A DNA stretch of 64,000 nucleotides from Streptomyces durmitorensis (GTDB taxonomy: Bacteria; Actinomycetota; Actinomycetes; Streptomycetales; Streptomycetaceae): positions 2,294,001-2,358,000 of the forward strand of contig NZ_CP097289.1 of the NCBI RefSeq assembly GCF_023498005.1, read 5' to 3'. This document shows positions 18,401 through 27,146 of this stretch, in pieces. Under the pieces are notes generated by a model. The model searched no databases, had not been told where the DNA came from, and saw only the letters and a list, made by a program, of their open reading frames with translations. How positions within the stretch are numbered: the stretch's first letter is position 1; each line of letters opens with the position of its first letter. The translations under genes were made by a program, and so were the position numbers.

Positions 18401-18495
18401 AGCGTCCGCTCGAACCGGCCCACACCGACGACGCGGGGCTCGTGCTCGCGCTGCGCCCGTTCCAGATCCTGACGCTGCGTCTGCGGCCCGCCTGA
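15439..18495 (+). CDS. Alpha-mannosidase, glycoside hydrolase family 38
   Basis: 1018 residues, normal for bacterial GH38. A beta-rich N-terminal domain is followed by the catalytic barrel: [20 protein letters not shown] (Zn-binding His/Asp, near residue 257) and [19 protein letters not shown], in which D372 is the expected nucleophile. [16 protein letters not shown] near 575 is the mid-domain Zn-binding region. The C-terminal half is the usual beta-sandwich. The retaining enzyme removes alpha-mannose residues; with no signal peptide it acts in the cytoplasm on imported oligosaccharides. The GTG start has GAGGAG 5 nt upstream. No sugar transporter is adjacent; the gene converges with poxB, only 7 bp apart. 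Confidence 0.92.
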   Translation: [1018 protein letters not shown]

Positions 18496-18502
18496 CCGGG
18501 CG

Positions 18503-20245
18503 TCAGGGGCGAGGCAAGTTCCGCAGGTTGGAGCGTGCCATCTGGACCATCCGGCCGACTCCGCCGTCCAGGACGATCTTGCTGGCGGAGAGCGCGAAAC
18601 CCGTCACCATGTCGGAGCTGATCTTGGGCGGGATGGAGAGGGCGTTGGGGTCCGTCACGATGTCGACGAGGGCGGGCCCCTTGTGCGCGAAGGCGTCCTT
18701 GAGGGCGCCCACGAGCTGCTTGGGCTTCTCGACCCGCACGCCGTAGGCACCGGCGGCGCGGGCCACGGCGGCGAAGTCGGGGTTGTGGTTGGCCGTGCCG
18801 AACGAAGGGAGCCCGGCGACCAGCATCTCCAACTCGACCATGCCCAGGGAGGAGTTGTTGAAGAGGACGACCTTCACCGGCAGGTCGTACTGGACGAGAG
18901 TGAGGAAGTCGCCCATCAGCATGGAGAACCCGCCGTCGCCCGACATGGAGACGACCTGGCGCCCCCGGTCGGTGAACTGGGCGCCGATCGCCTGCGGCAG
19001 GGCGTTGGCCATCGAGCCGTGGCTGAAGGAGCCGATGATGCGGCGCTTGCCGTTCGGCGAGAGATAGCGGGCGGCCCAGACGTTGCACATGCCCGTGTCG
19101 ACGGTGAACACGGCGTCGTCGGCGGCGAGTTCGTCGACCACGGACGCCACGTACTCGGGGTGGATCGGGATGTGCTTCTCGACCTTGCGCGTGTAGGCCT
19201 TGATGACGCCTTCGAGCGCGTCCGCGTGCTTCTTGAGCATCTTGTCGAGGAACTTGCGGTTGGTCTTGGGCGTGACGCGCGGGGTGAGACAGCGCAGGGT
19301 CTCGCGTACGTCGCCCCAGACGGCGAGGTCCAGCTTGGAGCGGCGGCCGAGGCGTTCGGGCCGCACGTCGACCTGGGCGATCTTGACGTCGTCGGGCAGG
19401 AAGGCGTTGTACGGGAAGTCGGTGCCGAGCAGGATGAGCAGGTCGCACTCGTGCGTGGCCTCGTACGCGGCGCCGTAGCCGAGGAGCCCGCTCATTCCGA
19501 CGTCGTACGGGTTGTCGTACTGAATCCATTCCTTGCCGCGCAGGGCGTGGCCCACCGGGGACTTGATCTTCTCGGCGAACTCCATGACCTCGGCGTGCGC
19601 GCCTGCCGTGCCGCTGCCGCAGAAGAGGGTGACCCTGTCGGCCTCGTCGATCATCGCGGCGAGCTTGTCGATCTCCGTGTCGCCGGGGCGCACGGTGGGC
19701 CGCGAGGTGACGAGGGCGCTCTCGGGGGACTTGTCCGGGGCGGGCTGGTCGGCGATGTCTCCGGGCAGGGTGACGACGCTGACGCCGGACTGCCCGATCG
19801 CGTGCTGGATGGCGGTCTGGAGGAGCCGCGGCATCTGCTTCGGGTTGGAGATCATTTCGCTGTAGTGACTGCAGTCCTGGAAGAGCCGGTCGGGGTGGGT
19901 CTCCTGGAAGAACCCGAGGCCGATCTCGCTCGACGGGATGTGCGAGGCCAGGGCGAGGACGGGCGCCATGGAGCGGTGGGCGTCGTAGAGGCCGTTGATC
20001 AGGTGGAGGTTGCCGGGGCCGCAGGAACCGGCGCAGACGGCGAGGCTGCCGGTGATCTGGGCCTCGGCGCCCGCCGCGAAGGCGGCCGTCTCCTCGTGCC
20101 TGACCTGCACCCAGTCGATGCCCTTGGTGCGCCTGATCGCGTCCACGACCGGGTTCAGGCTGTCGCCCACGACTCCGTACATGCGGCGCACACCGGCGCG
20201 GTGGAGGATGTCGACGAACTGTTCGGCGACGTTCTGCTTGGCCAT
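18503..20245 (-). CDS. poxB: Thiamine-diphosphate pyruvate:quinone oxidoreductase (PoxB-like)
   Basis: 580 residues. The N-terminal ThDP pyrimidine domain shows GVVGDSLNPVVDAIRR and the catalytic Glu in VRHEETAAFAAGAEAQ (near residue 50), then CAGSCGPGNLHLINGLYDAH. A central FAD/nucleotide domain follows, then the ThDP pyrophosphate motif SMSGDGGFSMLMGDFLTLVQ ending in FNNSSLG (near 435-470). It oxidises pyruvate to acetate plus CO2 and feeds electrons to the quinone pool at the membrane, often in stationary phase or acid stress. It is a single gene; the upstream PP2C-like gene ends 63 bp before it. Confidence 0.9.
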   Translation of the reverse strand: MAKQNVAEQFVDILHRAGVRRMYGVVGDSLNPVVDAIRRTKGIDWVQVRHEETAAFAAGAEAQITGSLAVCAGSCGPGNLHLINGLYDAHRSMAPVLALASHIPSSEIGLGFFQETHPDRLFQDCSHYSEMISNPKQMPRLLQTAIQHAIGQSGVSVVTLPGDIADQPAPDKSPESALVTSRPTVRPGDTEIDKLAAMIDEADRVTLFCGSGTAGAHAEVMEFAEKIKSPVGHALRGKEWIQYDNPYDVGMSGLLGYGAAYEATHECDLLILLGTDFPYNAFLPDDVKIAQVDVRPERLGRRSKLDLAVWGDVRETLRCLTPRVTPKTNRKFLDKMLKKHADALEGVIKAYTRKVEKHIPIHPEYVASVVDELAADDAVFTVDTGMCNVWAARYLSPNGKRRIIGSFSHGSMANALPQAIGAQFTDRGRQVVSMSGDGGFSMLMGDFLTLVQYDLPVKVVLFNNSSLGMVELEMLVAGLPSFGTANHNPDFAAVARAAGAYGVRVEKPKQLVGALKDAFAHKGPALVDIVTDPNALSIPPKISSDMVTGFALSASKIVLDGGVGRMVQMARSNLRNLPRP

Positions 20246-20308
20246 GGCTTCACGAACCCTTCAGTCCCCTTGATTCTCTTGGGGTCCATGAATTCACAGT
20301 GAGGGCGC

Positions 20309-21976
20309 TCACGCCTCCCAAACGGCGGCCGCCGTTCGGTCGTCCGCGTACCCCTTGACCCTGACCTGGACGTCCGCGAGGAAGGTCGCGAGGCCCGGCG
20401 GGCCGCTCTTGGCCCACCGCTGCGTGAGGTGCGCGGCGAACTCGGGCTCGCCGCGCAGGGGCTCGGCGAGGCCGCCGCTGCAGAGCATCAGGGCGTCACC
20501 CGGGCGGGCTACGGAGGCACGGAAGCGGAAGGGTTCGCGGGCCGGGGGCTCGGGGGCGGGCTCGTACGGACTCGGGGGCGTGATGATCCCCATGTCCATG
20601 GTGAGCCGATCGCCCTCCGGGGTTTCCGGGGGCACGGAACCGAAGCCGACGACAGGAAGCCCCGCCTCAACCGCGGAGTCGCTGACCTGGGGCTCGATGT
20701 CCTGCCATGCGCCGTCCCTGAGCCGGAAGAGACCGCCGCCGCCGACGCCGAAGAAGACGCGGGTGCGGCACTCGGGGTCGGCGGGCAGGAGGAGGCAGCG
20801 CAGGGACGCCGCGTACTCCTCGGGCTCGATGCCGAGGTCGACGGCGTGCGCGCGGAGCTTGCCGAGGCTGCGGTCCGTGAGGCGGTGCAGACCGCTCTTG
20901 AGGTCCCCGCGCCGGGCGGCCCTGATGTCCTCGGACAGCCGCTGATGGCTGCGCCCCACGGCACGGCCGATCCACGCGCAGGCCTCGGCGGCGGCGCGAT
21001 GGGCGCCGGGCGTGGCCCGCGCGCCGGTGGCCATGGCCACCAGGACGAGGGCGCCCTCCCCGGTCCCGAACCGCGCGGTGAGCAGCGAGTCGCGCCGCGG
21101 CTCGCCCCGATAGCGCGCGGAGTCCCCGCGCACGGAGACGGCCCGCAGGGTGGAGGTGCCGTAGCGGGCGCCGTCCAGGACGGTGTCCGCGACCAGATCG
21201 CCGAGGTCGTCGGGGTCGGCGGCGGGCAGGACGGTGGGCTCGGCGTCGTAGGTGGGCGGTCCGTCACCGACGTACGAGACGGCGTCCGCCGTCGCTGCCG
21301 CCAGGGTCTGCCGCGCTGCCACCGGGGCGGGCGCCGGCTGGTCCGGAGCCGCGGACTCCTCGGGCGCGCGGGGCGCGGGGACGGCGGTGGTGCGGCTCGG
21401 GTCGCCGGGAGGCTTCGGTGGCCCCGCCGGGAAGGTCACAGGGCCCGAGGGTGCGGCGGGGGGCTCCCAGGGGGCGGCGCCCGGGCGGGTGCGGGCGGCG
21501 GGCGGGGGCTCGGGGGGCGCTACCGGCTGGGGTGGAGCCTGCGGCTCGGGTGGAGCCAGCGGCTCGGGTGGAGCCAGCGGCTCGCGTGGAGCGGGCGGTT
21601 CGCCTGCTGCGGGTCCAGCGCCTCGGACGGACGGCTCCCCCGGAGGTCCGGAGCCCGGCATCCGGGGAGCGAGGTCCGGGGTGGGGCCCGGGGTGGGGCC
21701 CTGCACGCCCCGCCGGTCCTTGAGATCCGGGGGCGAAGGCTCCGGATCGGGGAAACGGCTGGGGCCCGGGAGTGTTCCCTCCGCGCCCCCGTCCCCGGGG
21801 GCGGGATCGGCCACGCTCTCGCCCGCCGCCGCGGAAACCGCCGAGGCGAACCTGTCGTCGAGGGTGTCGGCCACCTCGGCCGGACCCGTGTCATGAGCGG
21901 AGTCGTCGTACAGCTGACCCCACCAGTCGTCCTCCTGGCCGGAGGCTCCGTCGTGCCTCTCCCCCTGCTGGCTCAT
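20309..21976 (-). CDS. PP2C-family phosphatase-like protein with Pro-rich N-terminal half
   Basis: 555 residues. Residues 1-250 are disordered, Pro/Ala/Glu-rich, with short repeats of EPLAPPEP. The C-terminal part follows the PP2C fold: VSVRGDSARYRGEPRRDSLL (RGxxR region), LVLVAMATGARATPGAHRAA, and PGDALMLCSGGLAEPL, where active PP2C proteins read CSDGL. YADDRTAAAVW is the final metal-binding motif. The Asp-to-Gly change in the SDG motif and Ala/Thr in place of the usual DG pair suggest weak or no metal-dependent activity. It may be a pseudophosphatase that binds phosphoproteins; the family assignment is by eye. AAGGGGC precedes the ATG. Confidence 0.75.
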   Translation of the reverse strand: MSQQGERHDGASGQEDDWWGQLYDDSAHDTGPAEVADTLDDRFASAVSAAAGESVADPAPGDGGAEGTLPGPSRFPDPEPSPPDLKDRRGVQGPTPGPTPDLAPRMPGSGPPGEPSVRGAGPAAGEPPAPREPLAPPEPLAPPEPQAPPQPVAPPEPPPAARTRPGAAPWEPPAAPSGPVTFPAGPPKPPGDPSRTTAVPAPRAPEESAAPDQPAPAPVAARQTLAAATADAVSYVGDGPPTYDAEPTVLPAADPDDLGDLVADTVLDGARYGTSTLRAVSVRGDSARYRGEPRRDSLLTARFGTGEGALVLVAMATGARATPGAHRAAAEACAWIGRAVGRSHQRLSEDIRAARRGDLKSGLHRLTDRSLGKLRAHAVDLGIEPEEYAASLRCLLLPADPECRTRVFFGVGGGGLFRLRDGAWQDIEPQVSDSAVEAGLPVVGFGSVPPETPEGDRLTMDMGIITPPSPYEPAPEPPAREPFRFRASVARPGDALMLCSGGLAEPLRGEPEFAAHLTQRWAKSGPPGLATFLADVQVRVKGYADDRTAAAVWEA

Positions 21977-22053
21977 GCCCCTTATTGTCCACCGCGGAGG
22001 CCGTACGAAAACGGTTCATCCGGAAATTCCGGCCACCGGAAGAGTGATGAGGG

Positions 22054-22095
22054 CCGCCGGGCGGACCCACCCCCCACGGGAGGACCGCCCGGCGG
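22054..22095 (-). terminator. Terminator of the subtilisin gene
   Basis: Perfect 11-bp arms ccgccgggcgg (22054-22064) and ccgcccggcgg (22085-22095) with a 20-nt loop, starting 12 bp past the subtilisin stop codon and lying before the PP2C-like gene on the same strand. Confidence 0.7.
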
Positions 22096-22106
22096 TGTCT
22101 GTGTGT

Positions 22107-25100
22107 TTAGCGCACGTCGTAGGCGCGAGCCACCGTCTGAGTGACGGAACTTCCGTTCGCATCCGTCAGTTCGGTCCTGAGCCAGACCTGCTTCCCCGAG
22201 GCGCCCGCGTGGTTGACGGTGGCGGTCCACTCCCCCTTGGAGGCATTGGAGTCCTTGGAGTCCTTGGAGGCGGACGTCTTGGCCTCGGTCCAGGTCTTGC
22301 CCTCGTCGTACGAGTAGGACAGGGCCGCCGACTTGAGCGCGCCGGGCTTGTAGCCCGAGTGCCCTGTCGCCGTGATCCCAATCTTCTGACCGTCCTTCGC
22401 CGCCAGCGTCTTCATGCCGTCCTCCGGCAGCTGATAGCGCGGGAAGAGCATCGGGATCCCCTGCGAGTAGACCTCCTCGTCGAGGTGCGAGCGGAACGCC
22501 CAGGTGGTCTGCGTGCTCAGGGACCGCTGCCAGACCTTCGAGCCGATCTTGTTGGTGTGGAGGGTGAGTTCGTACGCCGCGTCGTCGGCCGGGACCGAGA
22601 ACACCCCGGACGGCCAGCCCGAATCGCCCACGACCTCGCCGTCCCGCTTCAGCTCCAGGCCGCCGATGTCGCCGAAACTGCCCTGGATTCCGGCGTGTTG
22701 GCCGTCGTCCCAGAATCCGGGGGCGACGCCGATCAGGTTGCCCTGACGTTCGGCCGCGAGCGCCTGCTTGCCCTGGGCGTCACGCGGCGCGGCGGGCGTC
22801 AGCACACCCTCGTACCACTTCTCGCTGCGCCGCTCCCCCTTCTCGTACGTCCGCACTGGGTCGATCATGAACTCCCCGAACGGGAAGCTGCTGGACACCT
22901 GGTGGCCCCAGCCGGTCGTGCCCGCCGAGTAGTACTCGGTGCGCTTGCCGGGGGCCGGGACCGACTCGATGTCGGCGAAGTACACCTCCAGGCCCGAGGG
23001 GCGGACGGCGGACGGCAGGTCCACGTAGTCCGTGGCCGTGCCCATCGCGCGGTACGTCGCCTCGTTCGCGGCGAGGTCCTTGTCCCGCACCCGGTAGGTG
23101 CGGTCGTCGCGGATCTGGCCGGTCTCGGGGAAGGCGAGGTTGTAGACGTAGGGACTCTTCGCCGTTCCCTTCCACTTCAATTCAACTGCCCCATCGGCCA
23201 GTTGGGTCAGGAGGAAAGCCGCATCGGCCGTCTGGACGCCGAGGACCGGGAGCGGGGATCCGGTGAAGCCGGTCGAGGGGTACCAGCGGCCGGGGGCCGC
23301 GCGGTGGGCGATGACGGCGAGTGCGCCCGCCGCCTTCGCGTTCGTCGCGACGGCGTTCGCGCTGCCGCTGTCCGGGACCTTGACGAGGGCGATCTTGCCC
23401 TTGACCCCGGCGGCCTCAAGCTCCTGCGGCGTACCGGACTTGGCGTCCACGAGTGCCGCCCTGCCCGTGCCGTCGAGGTTGGCGGAGCCGGTGGACGCGG
23501 TCACCGGATGGAGCGACTTGCCCCCCACGACGGCGAGTTCGGAGAGCAGGGGCGCCGCCGCGCGCCAGTAGCTGCCGGACTCGAAGGTGCCGTCGGTCGC
23601 CCTGCCCTCGACGGACTGGTAGAAGCCGCGGATGGAGCGCGGCCCCGACGCGGTGCCCGCGTGCAGCCAGTTGTCAGCGCCCCAGGTGCGGGCGAACCCG
23701 AGGGTGGCGCCGCGCACTTCGGACTCCTTGTCCGTCTTGACGGTCAGGCGGTGCGCCTTGCGGGCGTCGAGCGTGACGGTCATGTCCTTCTTGACCTCGA
23801 CCTGGGGCCGGGCCATGTGCGTGAGCGAGTCGGTCAGCGTGCCGCCGTCCGCGTCCGGGGTCGCGACGAAACCGGTCAGGAAGTAGGCGCCGGGGCGGAC
23901 TTGGTACGTCTGGTCGTTCGCGCCCTCGTTGAAGCGGCGCTCACCGCTGGCGTCATCGGTGCCGATGAGGTCGACGGACGACGGGCCGTCCGCGGGCTTG
24001 CCCGCGCGGTCGACGAGCTTGACGCGGAGGCTGACGGTCTCCGGCTGCACGTAGAGGGAGAAGGGCGTGGAGACCGCGACGCCCCCGGCGGCCTTCGCCA
24101 GGACGCGGCCGGTCACGTCGCCGTACTGCGCCTTCTTGAGGTCCGCGGCGGGGTCCAGCTTCAGCGGGACGTTGACCGTGGCCCCGGCGGCGACCTTCAC
24201 GGAGCGTTCGCCGAGCCTGGCGATGCTTGAGCGCACGGCCGAGCCGTCGTTGCCGGTGACGCCCTGCACGGACAGCTTCAACTCCACTGCCTTGTCCGTG
24301 GTGTTGGTGTACGGGATGTCGACCGCTGTGCGGTCCGAGTTGTCCTGGGGCCAGCCGAAGGTGCCGCCCTGCACGGCGGGCGAGCCGAGCACCTTCTGGT
24401 CGACGGCCGCCTTCACGTCGAGGCGCCCGCCGCCCGTCTCGGTGACGTCGCCGGGGATGGCGCTGTCCGCCGACGAGACGAGGGCCGCCTTGATCTGCTG
24501 CGCGCTCCAGTCCGGGTGGCGCTGCTTGACCAGGGCGGCGGCGCCCGCGACGTGCGGGGTCGCCATCGACGTACCGCTCATGGACTGGTAGGCGTAGACG
24601 CCCCTGCCGCCCGCTGCCGCGGCGGAGATGTCGACGCCCGGCGCGGCGATCTCCGGCTTGAGGGTGTGCGAGCCGAACGCGGGACCCCGGCTGGAGAAGG
24701 AGGCCGTCGAGTCGTCGCGGTCGACGGCGCCGACGGTCAGGACGCTCGGGGCGCAGCCGGGCGAGGAGACGGAGTTGAGGCTCGGTCCCGTGTTGCCCGC
24801 GGCGAGGACGAAGAGGGTGTCCGTGCTCGACTGCGCGAGCTCCTCCGTGGCCGTGCTCATCGGGTCCGTGCAGTCGGTGCGCGCCGGGTTGCCCAGGCTC
24901 ATGGAGACGACGTCGGCCTTCTCGTCGACGGCCCACTGCATGCCCGCGATGATCCACGAAGTGGCCCCGGAACCACTGTCGTTGAGGACCTTGCCGTGCA
25001 GCAGCTCGGTGCCGGGCGCCACGCCCTTCTTCTTGCCGCCGCTCGCCGCGCCGGTGCCGCCGACGGTGGAGGTGGTGTGGGTGCCGTGGCCCTGGCGGTC

Positions 25101-25889
25101 CTCGGCGTCCGGCGAGTCGGTGAAGTTCTTGGTCGCGCCGATCCGGCCCTTGAGGTCGGGGTGCTCGGCGTCGGCGCCGGTGTCGAGCACGGCGACCTTG
25201 GTGCCCTTGCCGTCGTAGCCCGCGGCCCAGGCCTCGGGGGCGTGCACCTGCTTGGTCGACCGGTCGAGAGTGGCCTTGACCTTGGCGTCCAGCCACAGCT
25301 TCTTCAGGTCGGACGCGGAACGGGACGTGGGCGACGTGATGTCCGCCCAGAAGTCCGCGGTCTTCTTCTTGTCGGCCTTCAGCGCGACACCGTCGACGGG
25401 TTCGAGGACGAGCCCGCGCTCCGCGCCGCGCGGCGTCGCGGGCACCGAACGCGTGACGTCGACGGACGTGTCGTACACGGCGATCAGCGGCAGCTTCTTG
25501 GCGTGCGCGTCGTCGTAGCCCTGGCGGACGAGCCCGGTGACGTTGAAGAGTTCCTCGTCGACCTTGCCCTCGGCGATCGCGTGGACGGCGCCCTCGGGGT
25601 AGACGTACAGGTCCTTGCCGGACTGCCTGGTCTGAATGAGGGGCACCGTGCCGTCGGCGCCGGGCAGCGCGCTCGCGCCCGCGCGGTCCTTGCCGTCGGA
25701 CGTCACCAGGACGCGGTCACCGGTGACGAGGGTGACGACGGAGCTTCCCTCGCCCCGCGGGGCACCCCCCACCAGCGGACTCGTCTCCGCCACGGCAGCG
25801 CGTGGCTCGGCCACGGACGGGACGGCCGCGGTGACGGCGAGGACGGCGGCGGACGCCGCCCCCAAGGCCGTACGCGATATCGGGCGCAT
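22107..25889 (-). CDS. Large secreted S8 (subtilisin) serine peptidase with PA-like insert
   Basis: About 1260 residues from the ATG at 25889, which has GGGGAGAG upstream. A Sec signal peptide (MRPISRTALGAASAAVLAVT, then AVPSVAEPRA) precedes a prodomain of about 170 residues. Catalytic Asp is in KVAVLDTGADAEHPDLKG (near 235), His in GHGTHTTSTVGGTG (near 268) and Ser in SGTSMATPHVAGAAALVKQ (near 438). Downstream beta-rich domains follow, with a protease-associated-like segment (AAGVKGKIALVKVPDSGSA, near 830). The protein is extracellular and probably degrades proteins. It is divergent from a TrmB/LuxR-like regulator that may control it. No cell-wall anchor is visible at the C-terminus. Confidence 0.92.
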   Translation of the reverse strand: MRPISRTALGAASAAVLAVTAAVPSVAEPRAAVAETSPLVGGAPRGEGSSVVTLVTGDRVLVTSDGKDRAGASALPGADGTVPLIQTRQSGKDLYVYPEGAVHAIAEGKVDEELFNVTGLVRQGYDDAHAKKLPLIAVYDTSVDVTRSVPATPRGAERGLVLEPVDGVALKADKKKTADFWADITSPTSRSASDLKKLWLDAKVKATLDRSTKQVHAPEAWAAGYDGKGTKVAVLDTGADAEHPDLKGRIGATKNFTDSPDAEDRQGHGTHTTSTVGGTGAASGGKKKGVAPGTELLHGKVLNDSGSGATSWIIAGMQWAVDEKADVVSMSLGNPARTDCTDPMSTATEELAQSSTDTLFVLAAGNTGPSLNSVSSPGCAPSVLTVGAVDRDDSTASFSSRGPAFGSHTLKPEIAAPGVDISAAAAGGRGVYAYQSMSGTSMATPHVAGAAALVKQRHPDWSAQQIKAALVSSADSAIPGDVTETGGGRLDVKAAVDQKVLGSPAVQGGTFGWPQDNSDRTAVDIPYTNTTDKAVELKLSVQGVTGNDGSAVRSSIARLGERSVKVAAGATVNVPLKLDPAADLKKAQYGDVTGRVLAKAAGGVAVSTPFSLYVQPETVSLRVKLVDRAGKPADGPSSVDLIGTDDASGERRFNEGANDQTYQVRPGAYFLTGFVATPDADGGTLTDSLTHMARPQVEVKKDMTVTLDARKAHRLTVKTDKESEVRGATLGFARTWGADNWLHAGTASGPRSIRGFYQSVEGRATDGTFESGSYWRAAAPLLSELAVVGGKSLHPVTASTGSANLDGTGRAALVDAKSGTPQELEAAGVKGKIALVKVPDSGSANAVATNAKAAGALAVIAHRAAPGRWYPSTGFTGSPLPVLGVQTADAAFLLTQLADGAVELKWKGTAKSPYVYNLAFPETGQIRDDRTYRVRDKDLAANEATYRAMGTATDYVDLPSAVRPSGLEVYFADIESVPAPGKRTEYYSAGTTGWGHQVSSSFPFGEFMIDPVRTYEKGERRSEKWYEGVLTPAAPRDAQGKQALAAERQGNLIGVAPGFWDDGQHAGIQGSFGDIGGLELKRDGEVVGDSGWPSGVFSVPADDAAYELTLHTNKIGSKVWQRSLSTQTTWAFRSHLDEEVYSQGIPMLFPRYQLPEDGMKTLAAKDGQKIGITATGHSGYKPGALKSAALSYSYDEGKTWTEAKTSASKDSKDSNASKGEWTATVNHAGASGKQVWLRTELTDANGSSVTQTVARAYDVR

Positions 25890-26093
25890 CGCTCTCCCCA
25901 AGGTTGTCGGGCATGCGGAACCACAGCCGATATCGGACCAAAGGCCGTATTAGCGGCTGCCGTTGGTGCTGCGGTGGCGTCACCTTGGCAGAGGGGCGGG
26001 GGGTGCGGGGATGATGTCCCGAGGCGGGTTTACGCCGTGGCTTCTTTCCGCCAGGGCTCCGTCGGAACGGATCCTGGGGAGGGACGTCGCCGC

Positions 26094-27077
26094 ATGCTGG
26101 CTTCGATAGGCCTGGACGAGACGCACGAATCGGCGTACCGCGCCCTGGTGGCGGTGGGCGCCGCCGACGTGCCCGATCTCGCGCGGCGGCTCTCGCTGGG
26201 CGAACCGGACACCGTGCGCGCGCTGCGCCACCTGGAGCTGCACGGCCTCGCGGCCCAGGCGTCGGGCAAGGCGGGGCGGTGGGTGGCGGCCCCGCCCGGT
26301 GTCGCGCTCGGCGCGCTCCTGACCCAGCAGCGGCACGAACTGGAGAAGGCCGAGCTGGCGGCGAAGCTGCTCGCCGAGGAGTACCGCGCACAGGCCGCCG
26401 AGCCCGCGGTGCACGACCTGGTCGAGGTGGTCACCGGCGCGGGCGCGGTCTCGCAGCGGTTCCTCCAGCTCCAGCTGGGGGCGAGCGACGAGGTGTGCGC
26501 CCTGGTGACCGGCAACCCCGTGGCGATCACCGGCATGGAGAACGACGCGGAGGCGCAGGCCGCGGGCCGTGGCGTCACCTACCGCGTGGTGGTCGAACGC
26601 TCCGTGCTCGCGCTCCCCACCGGCCTCATCGAACTGTCGACGGCGATCGGCCGCGACGAACAGGTGCGGGTCGTGGACCGCGTCCCGACGAAGCTGGTGA
26701 TCGCCGACGGCTCGCTCGCGATGGTGCCGCTCACCTCGCGCACGGCGGAGCCCGCCGCGCTCGTGGTGCACGCGAGCGGCCTGCTCGAATCCCTGACGGG
26801 GCTCTTCGAGGCGGTGTGGCGCGACGCGCTGCCGCTGCGGCTCGGCGAGGGCGGCCGCTCGGTCACCGAGGACGCCCCCGACGGCCCTGACGGCGCGGAC
26901 CTGGAGATCCTTTCGCTGCTGCTCGCGGGCCTGACGGACGCGAGCGTCGCCAAACAGCTCGACCTGGGGCTTCGGACGGTGCAGCGCCGGGTCAAGCGCC
27001 TGATGGAGCTGACGGGCGTCACGACGCGCCTCCAGCTGGGCTGGCACGCGTACGAGCGGGGCTGGGTGGCGCGCTAG
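26094..27077 (+). CDS. TrmB-like/LuxR C-terminal transcriptional regulator
   Basis: About 327 residues from the ATG at 26094 (MLASIGLDETHESAYRALVA); the same frame runs far upstream, but that part is antisense to the subtilisin gene. Residues 1-75 are a TrmB-type winged helix (VPDLARRLSLGEPDTVRALR). The central domain resembles the effector region of TrmB-like/PLD-fold regulators. The C-terminal 65 residues are a LuxR-type helix-turn-helix (EILSLLLAGLTDASVAKQLD, then LRTVQRRVKRLMELTG). Streptomyces often places such regulators beside secreted peptidase genes. The 204-bp divergent gap to the subtilisin gene suggests it controls that gene; inducer unknown. Confidence 0.85.
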   Translation: MLASIGLDETHESAYRALVAVGAADVPDLARRLSLGEPDTVRALRHLELHGLAAQASGKAGRWVAAPPGVALGALLTQQRHELEKAELAAKLLAEEYRAQAAEPAVHDLVEVVTGAGAVSQRFLQLQLGASDEVCALVTGNPVAITGMENDAEAQAAGRGVTYRVVVERSVLALPTGLIELSTAIGRDEQVRVVDRVPTKLVIADGSLAMVPLTSRTAEPAALVVHASGLLESLTGLFEAVWRDALPLRLGEGGRSVTEDAPDGPDGADLEILSLLLAGLTDASVAKQLDLGLRTVQRRVKRLMELTGVTTRLQLGWHAYERGWVAR

Positions 27078-27146
27078 GTCCCGCCCTGAGGCCTGCGGGG
27101 ACTTGCGCGACCTGCGGGTTTGCCTCGTTTCCTGCACGCTTGGCAG

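Noticed and set aside
21440..21610. Short tandem repeats
   Set aside because: In-frame Pro-rich linker of the PP2C-like protein, not a mobile or CRISPR repeat.
24516..26093. N-terminal extension of the TrmB/LuxR-like regulator by more than 500 codons
   Set aside because: Lies antisense to the subtilisin gene and is low-complexity; the family start is at 26094.
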